Shown piece by piece: positions 1 through 6,760 of a stretch of DNA of 10,410 nt (positions within the stretch are counted from its first letter, which is position 1; every line of letters begins with the position of its first letter). Made by a program: the position numbers and the translations under genes. The stretch is from JADHLK01 sp038131695 (GTDB lineage Bacteria > Pseudomonadota > Alphaproteobacteria > Puniceispirillales > Puniceispirillaceae): the NCBI GenBank assembly GCA_038131695.1, contig JAYPQA010000032.1:1-10410 (forward strand). Direction: 5' to 3'. The notes under the pieces were generated by a model. The model did not search any database, was not told where the DNA came from, and saw only the letters and a program-made list of their open reading frames with translations.

Positions 1-369
1 CCCGGGCCGGGCCTTGCTATCCGCATACCGGGCGAGATAACAGCCGACAAGCTCTCTATTCTGCGCGAGGCAGACCAGATCTATCTGGAAGAGATTCGCA
101 AGGCCGGTCTCTATGATATGATTTGGCAGGCCTTTGCCGTCTTGCTGCCGGTCCGCACGGTCGGCGTGATGGGGGATTCCCGGTCCTATGAATTTGTCTG
201 TGCCTTGCGGGCGGTGACCTCTACCGACGGGATGACCGCCGAAGCCTATCTGTTTGACCCGGCCCTACTGGCCCGCATCGCTACCCGCATCGTCAATCAG
301 GTCAAGGGGATCAACCGGGTCGTCTATGATTATACTTCCAAACCCCCCGGCACGATTGAGTGGGAGTAG
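1..369 (+). CDS. guaA: GMP synthase (glutamine-hydrolysing), C-terminal part
   Basis: GuaA converts XMP to GMP with ATP and glutamine in the cytoplasm, the last step of de novo GMP synthesis. Only the last 122 codons are present; the reading frame is open from base 1 and the gene begins outside the window. The C-terminal dimerisation domain is highly conserved and easy to recognise: PGPGLAIRIPGE at the start, then YLEEIRKAGLYD, QAFAVLLPVRTVGVMGD, CALRAVTSTDGMTAE, and the closing GINRVVYDYTSKPPGTIEWE directly before the TAG stop. The frame is intact. The GC-rich sequence stops abruptly at the stop codon and AT-rich DNA follows with no visible terminator. This matches the known use of the guaA 3' end as an integration site for genomic islands. 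Confidence 0.97.
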   Translation, partial: PGPGLAIRIPGEITADKLSILREADQIYLEEIRKAGLYDMIWQAFAVLLPVRTVGVMGDSRSYEFVCALRAVTSTDGMTAEAYLFDPALLARIATRIVNQVKGINRVVYDYTSKPPGTIEWE

Positions 370-384
370 TTTTTCTTGTGTAAG

Positions 385-1112
385 TCATTTAGTATTGGCA
401 TATAAATTAACGAATAAGGCAATTCTGCCGGCTTTTGAGCTCATATCAAGAAGTAAATCTGGGTCAACATCTTCAACACCATGAACAGTTTCACCATTAA
501 AAAAAATAAGTGATCCTGCGTTTGATTCATTCTCAAAAAAAACAGTCTCTCCCTGTATATCTACGATGTAACCGCCCCCTAAGTTAAAATCATGCTTTCT
601 GTTGGTTAAGGGACCATCATCTGTATGAACGGAAACTCAAACTCTTCTAATAACCTTGGGAAAAGAGTATCTTTGTGTGGCGCCATGTGGCCACCGCCGC
701 ATGGATAATGGTGCACTCGACAAGCGTTCCAAAAATCATCTTCACTTAAATTGGATCCATAATTAACACGCAATTTTGTTAGTCTATTGCGTATATTGAT
801 CATTCTACTAAACACTTTTGAAAGACTTGGATAATTTAAACACTTTTCTGAGGAGTACGTTGTTTGTAGCAATTGAGAGTATGGTTCACCACTTCCAGAT
901 TTTGATCCAATGGTAAATTTTCTCCATGGTTTCTCAACCAATTCTATAGGTTTGAATTTTTCTAAAGGTGGATGCGATTGCTCACTTTCTAGACTTCTAT
1001 AGTATTCAGATCTGGCGCCATTCAACTCTTCAGATGAAAGAAATCCTGGCAGTACTGAATAGCCACTGCTCTCAATATCAGAGAAAATTTTTTTTTCATC
1101 AATTAATTCCAT
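385..1112 (-). CDS. 2-oxoglutarate/Fe(II)-dependent oxygenase, PhyH-like (one frameshift)
   Basis: This appears to be a non-haem iron dioxygenase of the phytanoyl-CoA dioxygenase-like fold, about 242 residues after correction. The first 168 residues read in one frame and contain the HxD iron-binding pair (H146 and D148 in APHKDTLFP). The frame then hits a stop at 606-608. The next frame continues without a gap: LTNRKHDFNLGGGY, then the distal iron ligand in GETVHGVEDVD (about H211) and a candidate 2OG-binding arginine in KAGRIALF (about R230), ending at TGA 385-387. One missing base in the GGG run at 610-612 restores the whole protein. The substrate is unknown; the neighbouring NeuD-like remnant suggests a role in sugar or surface-polysaccharide modification, which is inference. 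The gene is AT-rich and lies 15 bp from guaA, convergent with it. Confidence 0.75.
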
Positions 1113-1128
1113 TTATAACCCATCCCAG

Positions 1129-1435
1129 TTACTTTTTCTTAATAACAATTATAAATTCGTAAAGCCCATAGTAATGAAGCAATGCGATACTTTTCTTTAC
1201 GGACCGAATTGAGTTTCGAGAAGCCAACCGCAATAATAAAATCATAAGAATCGGGCGGATATTTTTTGATGACTTCTTCAAAGGATACAACTGGCAATTC
1301 GCAGAATTTAGGCCACCTAACATAATTTTCATTTTATGTGAAGGTTACGACTTTGTAATTAGAATCTGCAATTAAATAGTAATGAGCGAGCTGATCCATG
1401 TCACTAGAGCCAAAAATTACGAGCTGTTTCTTCAC
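1129..1435 (-). pseudogene. NeuD/PglD-like sugar O-/N-acyltransferase, N-terminal remnant
   Basis: Read from GTG at 1435 (AGGA-type ribosome site just upstream), the product begins VKKQLVIFGSSDMDQLAHYY and reaches VVTFT. This is the nucleotide-binding N-terminal domain typical of NeuD/PglD-type acyltransferases. An in-frame TAA follows, but the same frame resumes with NENYVRWPKFCELPVVSFEE, KKYPPDSYDFIIAVGFSKLN and VRKEKYR, all well matched to the family. A second lesion then shifts the frame to YYGLYEFIIVIKKK and a stop at 1129. The left-handed beta-helix acetyltransferase domain is missing altogether, so the loss is real and not a single sequencing error. The remnant sits directly upstream of the 2OG oxygenase on the same strand, as in a former polysaccharide-modification operon. 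Confidence 0.7.
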
Positions 1436-1479
1436 GGCATTTTCCTAATCAGAACCATTAATTCATAAACACTACAGAC

Positions 1480-2094
1480 ATGAAATTCAACATAGCGTAT
1501 CGCAACATCGGCGAGCGAGTTTCATTGGGAAGTTTAAGCAATATCAATTATGGCTACACAGCAAAAGCTTCGCACGATAAAGGTACATATAAATTTCTTC
1601 GAATTACTGATATACAAAACAATGGGGTTGACTGGGAAAAAGTTCTTTACTGCGAAGTAGAACAAAAGAAACTTTCTAATGCACTGCTGTATGATGGAGA
1701 TATTGTCTTTGCAAGAACTGGTGCAACAACTAGAAAAAGTTTCTTAGTAGAGAAGCCAAAGGATGCAGTGTTTGCATCATACCTAATACGAGTATCCGTA
1801 GATAGAGAAAAACTAATTCCGCGTTATGTACTACACTATTTTCAAAGTGCTTCATATTGGAAACAAGTCGAAGAAGGTATTTCTGGTGCTGCACAAGGTG
1901 GTTTCAACGCATCTAAACTATCAGAGCTCCGAATTCCTTTAGTATCAAAAAAAACCCAACAAACACTAATCGGACAGCTAGAAAACGTGCTAATTTATTC
2001 TAAACCAGCAGTATTCAAGAACAGAAAAGAATTATTTGTCACTTTTGAATCATCTCTGCTTGCACAAGAACATCGTCCAAGTGAGGTGGCATGA
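1480..2094 (+). CDS. hsdS: Type I restriction enzyme specificity subunit, half-size (one target-recognition domain)
   Basis: HsdS selects the DNA target of type I restriction-modification complexes. This 204-residue protein carries one target-recognition domain with family landmarks: GERVSLGSL near the N-terminus, YKFLRITDIQNNGVDW (about 37-52), LLYDGDIVFARTGATTRKS, then AAQGGFNASKLSELRIPLVSKKTQQTLIGQLE and a short conserved helix ending FESSLLAQEH. Ordinary HsdS proteins have two such domains and about 400 residues, so this is either a natural half-subunit that dimerises or a truncated gene. No clear ribosome site precedes ATG 1480 and the frame is open only from 1462. The stop overlaps an ATG (ATGA at 2091-2094), a typical coupled arrangement. 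No hsdM gene is present in the window. Confidence 0.85.
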   Translation: MKFNIAYRNIGERVSLGSLSNINYGYTAKASHDKGTYKFLRITDIQNNGVDWEKVLYCEVEQKKLSNALLYDGDIVFARTGATTRKSFLVEKPKDAVFASYLIRVSVDREKLIPRYVLHYFQSASYWKQVEEGISGAAQGGFNASKLSELRIPLVSKKTQQTLIGQLENVLIYSKPAVFKNRKELFVTFESSLLAQEHRPSEVA

Positions 2095-2126
2095 ACGAAG
2101 CTGATACAGTGCAGAGTGAATGGTGA
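2091..2126 (+). pseudogene. 11-codon stub, probable start of a lost hsdR gene
   Basis: The ATG at 2091 overlaps the hsdS stop as ATGA and is preceded by a good GAGG ribosome site. It encodes MNEADTVQSEW and then TGA. Type I restriction (HsdR) subunits often begin with a closely similar MNEA-(D/E)-T sequence, and hsdS-hsdR gene order with overlap is common. The simplest reading is that the rest of hsdR was deleted at the island's right end, leaving AT-rich non-coding DNA. A short stretch like this cannot prove identity. Confidence 0.4.
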
Positions 2127-2213
2127 GTTACACACTAGTTGCACACTATTAATAGGTAGTAAATTCTTGATATTAAATAATAAAATATTAAAGTTACTAC
2201 TGAGAGGAGTAGC
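2127..2213. other. AT-rich non-coding tail of the island
   Basis: No gene is seen here. The tract contains two direct copies of CACACTA (2131-2137 and 2142-2148, 11 bp apart) and two copies of ATATTAAA a few bases apart near 2171-2195. It ends in TGAGAGGAGTAG (2201-2212), which loosely resembles the last bases of guaA (TGAGTGGGAGTAG). Composition switches to host-like right after this point. Confidence 0.35.
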
Positions 2214-2241
2214 CCATGGTCAGGCTGCACGGTGAGCAGAG

Positions 2242-2463
2242 ATGGACGCACAGGGCCCTGAATGGTTTGGGGTCGCAACAGCGATTGCCTATGCGCTACT
2301 GGTCGCCTCCAATACCGGCTATGAGGTTTTGGGCTTTACCCTGCTGCTTGTCTCAGCCATTGCGATAGGCCTTTGGGCCTATCTGGGCCGCCATTACGGG
2401 ATGCTGCTCTTGCAGTTTTTCTATGCAACGGCGGGCATTATCGGCATCCTGCGCTGGCTCTAG
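2242..2463 (+). CDS. Small membrane protein, PnuC-like half protein or YgjV-like (hypothetical)
   Basis: This 73-residue protein is almost entirely hydrophobic, with about three predicted membrane segments: roughly residues 8-24, 28-46 and 52-71. The pattern of aromatic residues (EWFGVATAIAYALL, then LLLQFFYATAGIIGILRW) resembles small integral membrane proteins related to PnuC or YgjV, but the resemblance is general and no catalytic motif is visible. A stop lies upstream in frame at 2233, which limits the start to 2242 or close by. The ribosome site is weak (GAGCAGAG). GC-rich codon use fits the host. It is the first host-like gene after the island and may originally have lain just downstream of guaA. 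Function is unknown. Confidence 0.6.
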   Translation: MDAQGPEWFGVATAIAYALLVASNTGYEVLGFTLLLVSAIAIGLWAYLGRHYGMLLLQFFYATAGIIGILRWL

Positions 2464-2490
2464 CCTGCCAGATGACGGCCCGCCAACGCA

Positions 2491-2534
2491 GCAAGAACAG
2501 GTAAAACGGCAAGAACAGGCAAAACGGCAAGAAC
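2491..2534. repeat. 18-bp tandem repeat, about 2.4 copies
   Basis: The unit GCAAGAACAGGTAAAACG (2491-2508) is followed by a copy with one change (2509-2526) and a partial third copy (2527-2534). It lies between the small membrane protein and the GH5 gene, directly upstream of the 20-nt shared sequence. The unit length is a multiple of three and a Q/K/R-rich frame runs through it, but that frame is not joined to the upstream gene. Confidence 0.8.
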
Positions 2535-2535
2535 C

Positions 2536-2555
2536 GCTGGTCACAAATCCTTAAC
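2536..2555. repeat. 20-nt intergenic sequence, copy 1
   Basis: The sequence GCTGGTCACAAATCCTTAAC is identical to 4450-4469. Similarity continues more weakly beyond it (GCC-TA pattern). This copy lies 51 bp upstream of the GH5 start. It could be a regulator-binding or promoter-associated site, or a small dispersed repeat. Confidence 0.8.
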
Positions 2556-2606
2556 AGCCTTACTTTCACTCTCACTTCTGCATGGCTTGAAAAAGGGGGC
2601 GCGGGG

Positions 2607-3885
2607 ATGATGGATGGTCTGGGCAGGTTTTTGGAAATCTTGCTGCTGCTGGCCGGGTCGGCCTTGCCCGGCCGGGCCCTGTCGGCCAGCTTTTGGGATC
2701 AAAAAAAAGGGGGGCCAATCTGTTCAATGAGACAGAGCGGGCCGAGCGATTCCAGATGGCCAGCCAAATTGGCCTCGATTTTGTGCGGCTGGCCCCGAAT
2801 AAATGGCTGAATGGCAGGCCGGAGGGCCAGCGCGGTGATTTCCTGCTGGGGCCGGCAGATGATTATCAGGGCTTGATCGCGCCAGATCTGGCCTATCTAC
2901 GCCAGGTGCTGGACTGGGCAGAGGCGGCCGGGCAAAAGGTGGTGCTGACCATGCTCTCCTTGCCCTGCAACCGTTGGCGCCAGCATAATGACGGGGTCCA
3001 GCAGCGCGCTATCTGGCAGCATTTTGACTGTCAGGATCAGGCTATCGGCTTTTGGGTTGAGCTGGTGCAAGGCCTGCATGGGCATCCGGCCCTGGTCGGC
3101 TATAATATCAAGAATGAACCGTCGCCGGAGCGGGCCGGGGGCCCGTCATCTGGCGGCAAATTGGCTGATTGGTTCAGCGGCGATTATGCCAGCTGGCAGG
3201 CCAGCATAGCGGGCAGCCCGGCTGATTTGAACCTGTTTTACCGCAAGGCCATTGCCGCTATCCGGGCGGTTGATCCCGACACGCCGATTATTCTGGATAG
3301 TAGTTTTTTTGCCACCCCCTGGGCCTTCAAGGTGCTGGAGCCGGTCGCCGATAAGGCGGTCCTCTATTCCTTTCATATGTATGAGCCTTATAAATTAACC
3401 AATCATCGCAACAAGGGCGCCTATCACTATCCGGGCCGGATCCCGACGGGCGAGACAGAAACTGGCCAGCCTCTCTATTGGGATCGTGATGTGTTGCGCG
3501 ATTTTCTGGCCCGATCCGCGACTGGCAGGCCCGCCACCAGATAGCTCCTAACCGTATCCTGCTGGGGGAATTTGGTGTTTATCGCAAGAATGAGGGGGCC
3601 GAGACCTATCTGGCTGACATTATCCATCTGGCCAATGAAGAGGGCTGGCATCGGGCCTTTTACGGCCTTCGGGAAAGCAGCTGGGATGGCATGGATTATG
3701 AGCTGGGCAGCCGCCAAAAGCTGGGCCGCTGGGACAAGCTGAGCGAGAGCTGGACCGGCTATTATACGCAAGTGGAAAAGGGCATTGCCTTTTCGCGGCT
3801 TGATTTTTATCATCCAACCCCGCTCTTTGATGCGATTTTGCAGGGGTTGCAAGACAGGCCCGTGCCAAGGGACAAATCCCGATAA
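2607..3885 (+). CDS. Secreted glycoside hydrolase family 5 (cellulase-like), two frameshifts
   Basis: GH5 enzymes hydrolyse beta-1,4-glucans, mannans or related glycans with a retaining two-glutamate mechanism. The N-terminus from ATG 2607 (ribosome site AAAGGGGG) is a signal peptide: a hydrophobic LLLLAG core and an ALSA cleavage-like site near residue 27. Then follow FVRLAPNKW, VVLTMLSLPCNRW, the acid/base region GYNIKNEP (Glu codon 3116-3118), YSFHMYEP, and the nucleophile region RILLGEFGVY (Glu codon 3568-3570), ending WDGMDYELG...DKSR. Two breaks interrupt it: one missing base in the A8G6 run at 2701-2714 and one in CCC at 3510-3512. Restoring both gives about 426 residues, normal for the family. 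The cytochrome b561-type gene follows after 11 bp, so they are probably co-transcribed. Exact substrate cannot be read from sequence. Confidence 0.88.
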
Positions 3886-3896
3886 GGGGGCAGAAA

Positions 3897-4409
3897 TTGG
3901 AAAAACCGGAACAAAGACAAGGCTACAGCCTGCTGGCCAAGGGGCTGCATTGGGGATTTGTGCTGCTCTTTGCCTATGGGATTTTCAAGCAGGTAGATAA
4001 TTTGAACCAGCTGGCTGACAGCGCCTTTTTCCGCTTTGAAATGGGTTTTGCGCTGGTCTTCTTGCTGGTGGTCATCTTGCGCTATCTCTATATGAGCCGG
4101 ACGCAGGAAACCGCCCTGCCAGCTGATGCGCCTGGCTGGCAGAAACTAGCCGCCCGCACGGTGCATCTGGGGCTTTATGCCAGCCTGGCCGGGATTGCGC
4201 TGTCCGGCCTGCTGATCGGGGGGCTCTATTGGCTGGGGCTGCGCGGCGGGCTGGCGATAGAGGCAGCGATCGGGCTGCATGAAATGATGATCAGCCTGTC
4301 CTATTGGCTGATCGGGCTGCATATCGCTGGCGCGCTGTTCCACCGGCTAAGGCGCGATGGCGTGTGGTCCGCCATGGTCCCCTTCTGGAAAGAAAAAGCG
4401 GAGAGATAA
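3897..4409 (+). CDS. Cytochrome b561-family membrane protein
   Basis: Proteins of this family are haem-b inner-membrane electron carriers. The 170-residue product begins at TTG 3897, chosen because AGGGGG lies 6-7 bases upstream and the frame fits. Four membrane segments are visible at roughly 16-31, 48-66, 88-112 and 128-150. Candidate haem histidines are H18 (GLHWGF), H90 (TVHLGLY, the conserved HxxLY motif), H128 (GLHEMM), H142 and H149 (GLHIAGALFH). The second segment usually starts with a His-Lys-x-x-Gly motif, but here it reads FRFEMG, so one customary haem ligand seems to be missing. The gene is intact and closely follows the GH5 gene. The electron partner is unknown. Confidence 0.85.
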   Translation: MEKPEQRQGYSLLAKGLHWGFVLLFAYGIFKQVDNLNQLADSAFFRFEMGFALVFLLVVILRYLYMSRTQETALPADAPGWQKLAARTVHLGLYASLAGIALSGLLIGGLYWLGLRGGLAIEAAIGLHEMMISLSYWLIGLHIAGALFHRLRRDGVWSAMVPFWKEKAER

Positions 4410-4449
4410 ACCCGGCCCGCCCCGGATTTTGCCCTGCTGCCCGCTAACA

Positions 4450-4469
4450 GCTGGTCACAAATCCTTAAC
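4450..4469. repeat. 20-nt intergenic sequence, copy 2
   Basis: Identical to 2536-2555. It lies 41 bp after the cytochrome b561-type gene and 131 bp before the methyltransferase start. As in copy 1, short repeats with an ACAGG core lie nearby (AAGACAGG around 4508-4530). Confidence 0.8.
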
Positions 4470-4529
4470 CGCCCTAATCCGGGGCAGTGAGGGAATGACA
4501 ACACGGTCAAGACAGGGAACAAGACAGGT

Positions 4530-4560
4530 TTAGCAAGCAATCAGGTGGCATCTTTATAAG
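4530..4560 (+). promoter_or_regulatory. Weak candidate sigma-70-type promoter for the methyltransferase operon
   Basis: TATAAG (4555-4560) resembles a -10 element and TTAGCA (4530-4535) a poor -35 element, with a 19-bp gap, longer than usual. It sits 40 bp upstream of the methyltransferase start in a 190-bp intergenic region. The match is weak and position is the main support. Confidence 0.2.
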
Positions 4561-4599
4561 CCCGCGTCAGCATTTCCAAAAAGGGAAACATACAGCTGA

Positions 4600-5652
4600 A
4601 TGTCGGGGGCTGCCGCCATGGCGCTGCACGCAAAGAACAAAAATCTGGGTCAGGCCCGCAAGGCCAAGAAGGACGAGTTCTATACCCAGCTTTCCGATAT
4701 AGAAAAAGAGCTTCAGCATTATAAGCATCATTTCCGCGACAAGGTGGTCTATTGCAATTGTGATGATCCGGTCGTGAGCCAGTTTTTTCACTATTTTTCC
4801 TATAATTTTGAACATCTTGGGCTGAAAAGGCTGATCACAACCTGCTACCGGAACCGGCGCGAAAACCTGTTCAGCCAGAATGATTCAGAGCGGGCCATCT
4901 ATCTGGAATATGAGGGCGACAAGAATGGCAACCGGATTCCGGACCCGAAAGAAATCGGTATCCATAATCTGGAAGGGAATGGTGATTTCCGCAGCCCGGA
5001 ATGTGTCGCATTGTTGAAAGAAGCGGATATTGTGGTAACCAACCCACCCTTCAGCCTGTTCCGGGACTATATCGCCCAGCTGATTGAATATAATAAGCAA
5101 TTTTTTGTGGTAGGTCACCAGAATACCATAAGCTACAAGGAAATTTCCCCGCTTATAAAAGATAATAAAATATGGCTGGGCAATGGATTTAGCGGCAATG
5201 TCGGGTTTTTTACAGAACCCCATTATGAGGATTACGCGGTATCAAGCCAGCACAGGGAAGGAATGATCCGGGTCTCCGGGGTAACCTGGTTTACCATTCT
5301 GGATTTCCCAAAAAGGCATGAGGAGATGATCCTCTATAAGAAATATACCCCGGCGGAATACCCAAAATATGCCAATTATGATGCGATTGAGGTCAGCAAA
5401 ACCAAGGAAATTCCCTTTGATTATGATGGTATTATGGGCGTTCCGATCACTTTTCTGGGCAAGCATAATCCAGAACAATTTGAGATTTTTGGTGCAACGG
5501 AAAGTGAAGGTCGTGGTTTTTCCAATGGATTGTGGAATGAGAGTAGCAAGGTGTTGCAACCGGTAATTGACGGAAATCGTGTTTACAAAAGACTCTTTCA
5601 TCCGCAACAGAAAGCCAATTATCACATAGAAAGCAAAATTCATGGAAATTGA
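4600..5652 (+). CDS. Adenine-specific DNA methyltransferase, EcoRI methylase family
   Basis: The enzyme should transfer a methyl group from S-adenosylmethionine to adenine N6 in a specific DNA sequence. The 350-residue product shows the EcoRI-methylase family opening NKNLGQARKAKKDEFYTQLSDIEKEL (residues 13-38, split: NKNLGQARKAKKDEF, YTQLSDIEKEL), the VVYCNCDDP segment (49-57) and the catalytic NPPFS motif (148-152) within DIVVTNPPFSLF. The later part, with GNVGFFTEPHYEDY and PFDYDGIMGVPITFL, is also typical. ATG 4600 gives the longest frame; ATG 4618 would place MALHAKNKN at the start and is equally plausible. The frame is intact. Its last 11 bases overlap the start of the DUF262-HNH gene, indicating translational coupling. 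No EcoRI-like nuclease is adjacent. Base composition is less GC-rich than in flanking genes, hinting at transfer. Target sequence is unknown. Confidence 0.92.
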   Translation: MSGAAAMALHAKNKNLGQARKAKKDEFYTQLSDIEKELQHYKHHFRDKVVYCNCDDPVVSQFFHYFSYNFEHLGLKRLITTCYRNRRENLFSQNDSERAIYLEYEGDKNGNRIPDPKEIGIHNLEGNGDFRSPECVALLKEADIVVTNPPFSLFRDYIAQLIEYNKQFFVVGHQNTISYKEISPLIKDNKIWLGNGFSGNVGFFTEPHYEDYAVSSQHREGMIRVSGVTWFTILDFPKRHEEMILYKKYTPAEYPKYANYDAIEVSKTKEIPFDYDGIMGVPITFLGKHNPEQFEIFGATESEGRGFSNGLWNESSKVLQPVIDGNRVYKRLFHPQQKANYHIESKIHGN

Positions 5653-6720
5653 ATTGAAAGAAATCACGGTTGGAGAGCTGTTTGAGGGCTATCATGATGA
5701 TGGTGAGTCCGGTTGTCGGCTATGACGGGCGGCTGGATATACGCCCGCCCTTTCAGCCGAATTTGTATATGAAGGCAAGCAAAGAGAGGCCGTCATTGAC
5801 ACGGCGATGCGGGCTTTCCGCTCAATATTATGTATTGGGCGGTGCGCGAGGATGGTAATTTTGAAATCATTGATGGCCAGCAGCGCACCATTTCCCTGTG
5901 CCAATATGCGAAGGGGGATTTTTACCGTCACGGGCTGTATTTTGATAATTTGCCTGATGACAAGCAAGACGCCTTCCTGAATTACCGTTTGATGATCTAT
6001 CTGTGCAGCGGCACGGCCAGTGAAAAGCTGGATTGGTTCAAGGTGGTCAATATCGCCGGGGCCGAATTAAGCGATCAGGAATTGCGAAATGCCGTCTATC
6101 CCGGGCCGTGGCTGGCAGATGCCAAACGCTATTTCAGCAGGAAGAACTGCTCTGCAAATAATTTGGGTGGGCAATATATGAACGGAGAATATGAGAGGCA
6201 GGAATTTCTGGAAACCATCATCAAATGGCGGAGCGGCGGCAAAATCGAAGAGTATATGGCCCAGCACCAGCATGATGAAAATGCCAATGATTTATGGCCC
6301 TATTTCCAAACCATCATCAGCTGGATAGAGGCAACTTTCCAGACCTATCGCAAGGAAATGAAGGGGATAGGCTGGGGCCCGCTCTATGATCAGTTCAAGG
6401 ATGAAAAGCTGGATACCGGGCAGATAGAAGACCGCATCAAGAAATTGCTGGAGGATGAGGATGTTAGCAACAAGAAGGGAATCTATGCCTATATTCTAAC
6501 CGGCAAGGAAAAACACCTCAATATCCGGGCCTTTTCCGATAGCCAGAAACGGGAAGCCTATGAGAGGCAGGACGGCAAATGTGCGATTTGCCAGGAAACG
6601 TTCGACATAGCAGAAATGGAAGCCGATCACATCACCCCTTGGCATGCGGGCGGCAAGACTCTGCCGGAAAACTGCCAGATTCTGTGCCGGGAGGATAACC
6701 GGCGAAAGTCCGGGAAATAA
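5642..6720 (+). CDS. DUF262 + HNH endonuclease protein, frameshifted near the N-terminus
   Basis: DUF262 (the GmrS-type ParB-like NTPase domain) joined to an HNH nuclease is the layout of several DNA-restricting enzymes. Translation begins at ATG 5642 as MEIELKEITVGELFEGYHDD. Frame breaks near 5709-5713 (two bases missing or one extra), 5756-5759 and 5818-5819 (one missing each) separate otherwise conserved pieces: VVGYDGRLDIRPPFQ, then EFVYEGKQREAVIDTAMRAF, then the long intact part from MYWAVRED (5830). This contains the DUF262 signature DGQQRT (5872-5889) and a C-terminal HNH domain: CAIC, MEADHITPWHAGG, ENCQILCREDNRRKSGK. The last expected zinc Cys reads Asp (6694-6696). Corrected length is about 360 residues. 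The overlap with the methyltransferase suggests that the two work as a modification and nuclease pair; this is inferred. Confidence 0.82.
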
Positions 6721-6730
6721 AGGCGGCCCC

Positions 6731-6759
6731 GGCTTCCCCGGCCCTGGCTTCCCCGGCCT
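6731..6759. repeat. 15-bp GC-rich tandem repeat between convergent genes
   Basis: GGCTTCCCCGGCCCT (6731-6745) is followed by an almost identical copy (6746-6759). It fills most of the 40-bp gap between the DUF262-HNH stop and the crotonase stop. No clear hairpin with a T-run is seen, so a terminator is not called. Confidence 0.7.
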
Positions 6760-6760
6760 G

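Larger units (their letters stand above)
370..2213. mobile_element. AT-rich genomic-island remnant inserted at the guaA 3' end
   Basis: Base composition changes sharply to AT-rich right after the guaA stop and returns to GC-rich near position 2213. The segment carries typical island cargo: surface-sugar modification genes (a NeuD/PglD-like fragment and a 2OG oxygenase) on the minus strand and a type I restriction fragment on the plus strand. The guaA 3' end is an established target of tyrosine-recombinase islands. No integrase, excisionase or transposase is visible, so the element would be immobile. A weak guaA-end-like sequence at 2200-2212 could be a degenerate right att site. Both limits are inferred from composition. 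Confidence 0.5.

Noticed and set aside
968..1162. Plus-strand open frame inside the oxygenase gene
   Set aside because: It is antisense to a gene with clear family motifs and has no recognisable protein signal.
2464..2553. Reading frame through the 18-bp repeat giving a Q/K/R-rich tail that could extend the small membrane protein
   Set aside because: Joining it needs one extra base or two lost bases just after the natural stop, opposite to a single-deletion fix, and the membrane protein already ends naturally.
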